This document shows, in pieces, positions 63,088 to 64,000 of a DNA stretch of 64,000 nucleotides. The DNA is taken from assembly GCA_031546815.1 (NCBI GenBank), contig JAVBJV010000011.1:1-64000 (forward strand), written 5' to 3'. Position 1 is the stretch's first letter. Every line of letters starts with the position of its first letter. The notes beneath the pieces were generated by a model. The model was not told the DNA's origin, made no database searches, and saw only the letters and a list, made by a program, of their open reading frames with translations. The position numbers and the translations under genes were made by a program. Source of the stretch: JAVBJV01 sp031546815 (GTDB lineage: Bacteria; Pseudomonadota; Alphaproteobacteria; Acetobacterales; Acetobacteraceae).

Positions 63088-64000
63088 TCAGTCCTCGAAA
63101 TGCGTGGCGACGAACTGGTTCAACAGACGCACACCAAACGCTGTGGCTCCCTTGGGCGTAACCGCCGTATCCTTGCTGGCCCATGCAGTGCCCGCAATGT
63201 CGAGATGCGCCCACGGACGCCCGTTCACAAAGCGCTGCACGAACTGCGCCGCGGTGATGGACCCACCCGGGCGACCGCCGATATTCTTCATGTCGGCAAT
63301 GTCGGATTTCAGCATCTTGTCGTACGAATCAGCCAGCGGCATGCGCCACAGTTTTTCGCCCGTGGCATCGCCCGCTGCGGCCAGCTGCTGTGCCAGCGTG
63401 TCGTCGTTACTGAACATGCCGGCGAAGTCGTGACCCAGCGCGATGATGATCGCGCCCGTCAGCGTGGCGAGGTTCACCATGAAGCGCGGATCGAACTGTT
63501 CCTGACAATACCACAGCGCATCGGCCAGTACCAGGCGGCCTTCGGCGTCGGTGTTCAGCACCTCGACCGTCTGCCCCGAATACGACGTCACGACGTCGCC
63601 CGGACGCATGGCAGTGCCCGACGGCATGTTTTCCACCAGCCCCAGAATACCGACTGCGTTCACTTTTGCGTGACGCTGCGCCAGCACCGCCATCAGACCG
63701 GCAACAGTACCCGCGCCCGCCATGTCCCACTTCATGTCTTCCATGCCGCCAGCGGGTTTGATGGAAATGCCACCGGTGTCGAACGTCACGCCCTTGCCCA
63801 CAAAGGCGATCGGCTTCGATTTCTTCTTCGTGGCGCCGTGCCATTCAATCACTACCAGGCGCGGTTCGTTCGCCGAACCCTGCGCAACGCCCAGCAGCGC
63901 GCCGAAGCCCAGCTTCTTCATTTCCTTCAGGCCGAGCACCTTCACCTTCAGGCCGAGGTCTTTCAGTTCCTCGCACCGCTTGGCGAATTCGACCGGGGAC
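63088..64000 (-). CDS. pepA: M17 leucyl aminopeptidase PepA, C-terminal part (5' end outside window)
   Basis: About 304 codons visible, open to the right edge. Canonical M17 motifs: FVGKGVTFDTGGISIKPAGGMEDMKWDM and VLNTDAEGRLVLADALWYC, followed by NLATLTGAIIIALGHDFAGMF and WAHLDIAGTAWAS. Compared with the downstream copy this one keeps the standard catalytic residues, so it is the likely orthodox PepA. Four bases separate its stop from the GTG of the second copy, so pepA-pepA2-holC form an operon. Confidence 0.93.
   Translation of the reverse strand, partial: SPVEFAKRCEELKDLGLKVKVLGLKEMKKLGFGALLGVAQGSANEPRLVVIEWHGATKKKSKPIAFVGKGVTFDTGGISIKPAGGMEDMKWDMAGAGTVAGLMAVLAQRHAKVNAVGILGLVENMPSGTAMRPGDVVTSYSGQTVEVLNTDAEGRLVLADALWYCQEQFDPRFMVNLATLTGAIIIALGHDFAGMFSNDDTLAQQLAAAGDATGEKLWRMPLADSYDKMLKSDIADMKNIGGRPGGSITAAQFVQRFVNGRPWAHLDIAGTAWASKDTAVTPKGATAFGVRLLNQFVATHFED

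Overview
The window is a contiguous, gene-dense, GC-rich chromosomal segment from an alphaproteobacterium. Evidence for that class: a primary sigma factor RpoD next to dnaG, a DnaA-like Hda protein (hdaA), three EipB/DUF1849 envelope proteins, a small aa3-oxidase subunit IV-like peptide, a general amino-acid binding protein of the AapJ type, and above all the order lrp - trxB - LysR (LsrB/VtlR type) - AbcR-like small RNA. A heptose epimerase (rfaD) and a Bug-type solute-binding protein would fit the Rhodospirillales/Acetobacterales side of the class, but I cannot fix the genus. No tRNA, rRNA, CRISPR array, IS element or prophage is visible; this is mostly core chromosome.

Layout. 1-4.4 kb: glyQ-glyS (glyS runs off the left edge), an NTF2-like protein, a small membrane protein and a membrane-anchored GH17 glucanase-like protein. 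4.4-11.6 kb: a pertactin-like autotransporter with an AT-rich upstream region, a CoA-binding protein, threonine synthase, an OpgC-like glucan-modifying protein, and ompW behind a perfect FNR/FixK box. 11.7-19.7 kb: M20 peptidase, PhaJ-type hydratase and thiolase, then GNAT-rpoD-dnaG-yqeY. 19.8-26.9 kb: carA (with an in-frame N-terminal HTH domain) - lysE-type exporter - carB - greA - threonine dehydratase. 26.9-32.1 kb: msrB-msrA-small membrane protein, a free-standing ClpX-type zinc finger protein, lrp/trxB/lysR/sRNA and a small lipoprotein. 32.1-40.8 kb: ybjN-proC-TetR/COQ9-like on the minus strand, ubiK, then a plus-strand run rfaD-lgt-midA-pgeF-lipoprotein-prs-phosphatase with overlapping stop/start codons. 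40.9-46.9 kb: three tandem EipB-like genes, an aapJ-like binding protein, a DUF6630-like gene and aspS. 47-57.5 kb: rnd, a DUF817 remnant, ppx, ppk, hdaA, an AI-2E/PerM permease, a CDP-alcohol phosphatidyltransferase, purM-purN, a 43-residue oxidase subunit and ndk. 57.6-64 kb: an ABC-F ATPase, a Bug protein, an ICMT-like membrane methyltransferase, holC and two tandem M17 aminopeptidases (the second runs off the right edge).

The most interesting parts are (i) the LsrB/VtlR-AbcR-type regulatory locus, where the sRNA can also pair over the Shine-Dalgarno of the next lipoprotein gene; (ii) the carA gene, whose reading frame begins with a YdaS/Cro-like HTH domain placed directly behind a predicted leaderless promoter overlapped by a 10-bp inverted repeat, which suggests an enzyme that may control its own operon; (iii) the triplicated eipB-like operon; (iv) the free-standing ClpX zinc-binding domain; and (v) the AT-rich region ahead of the autotransporter.
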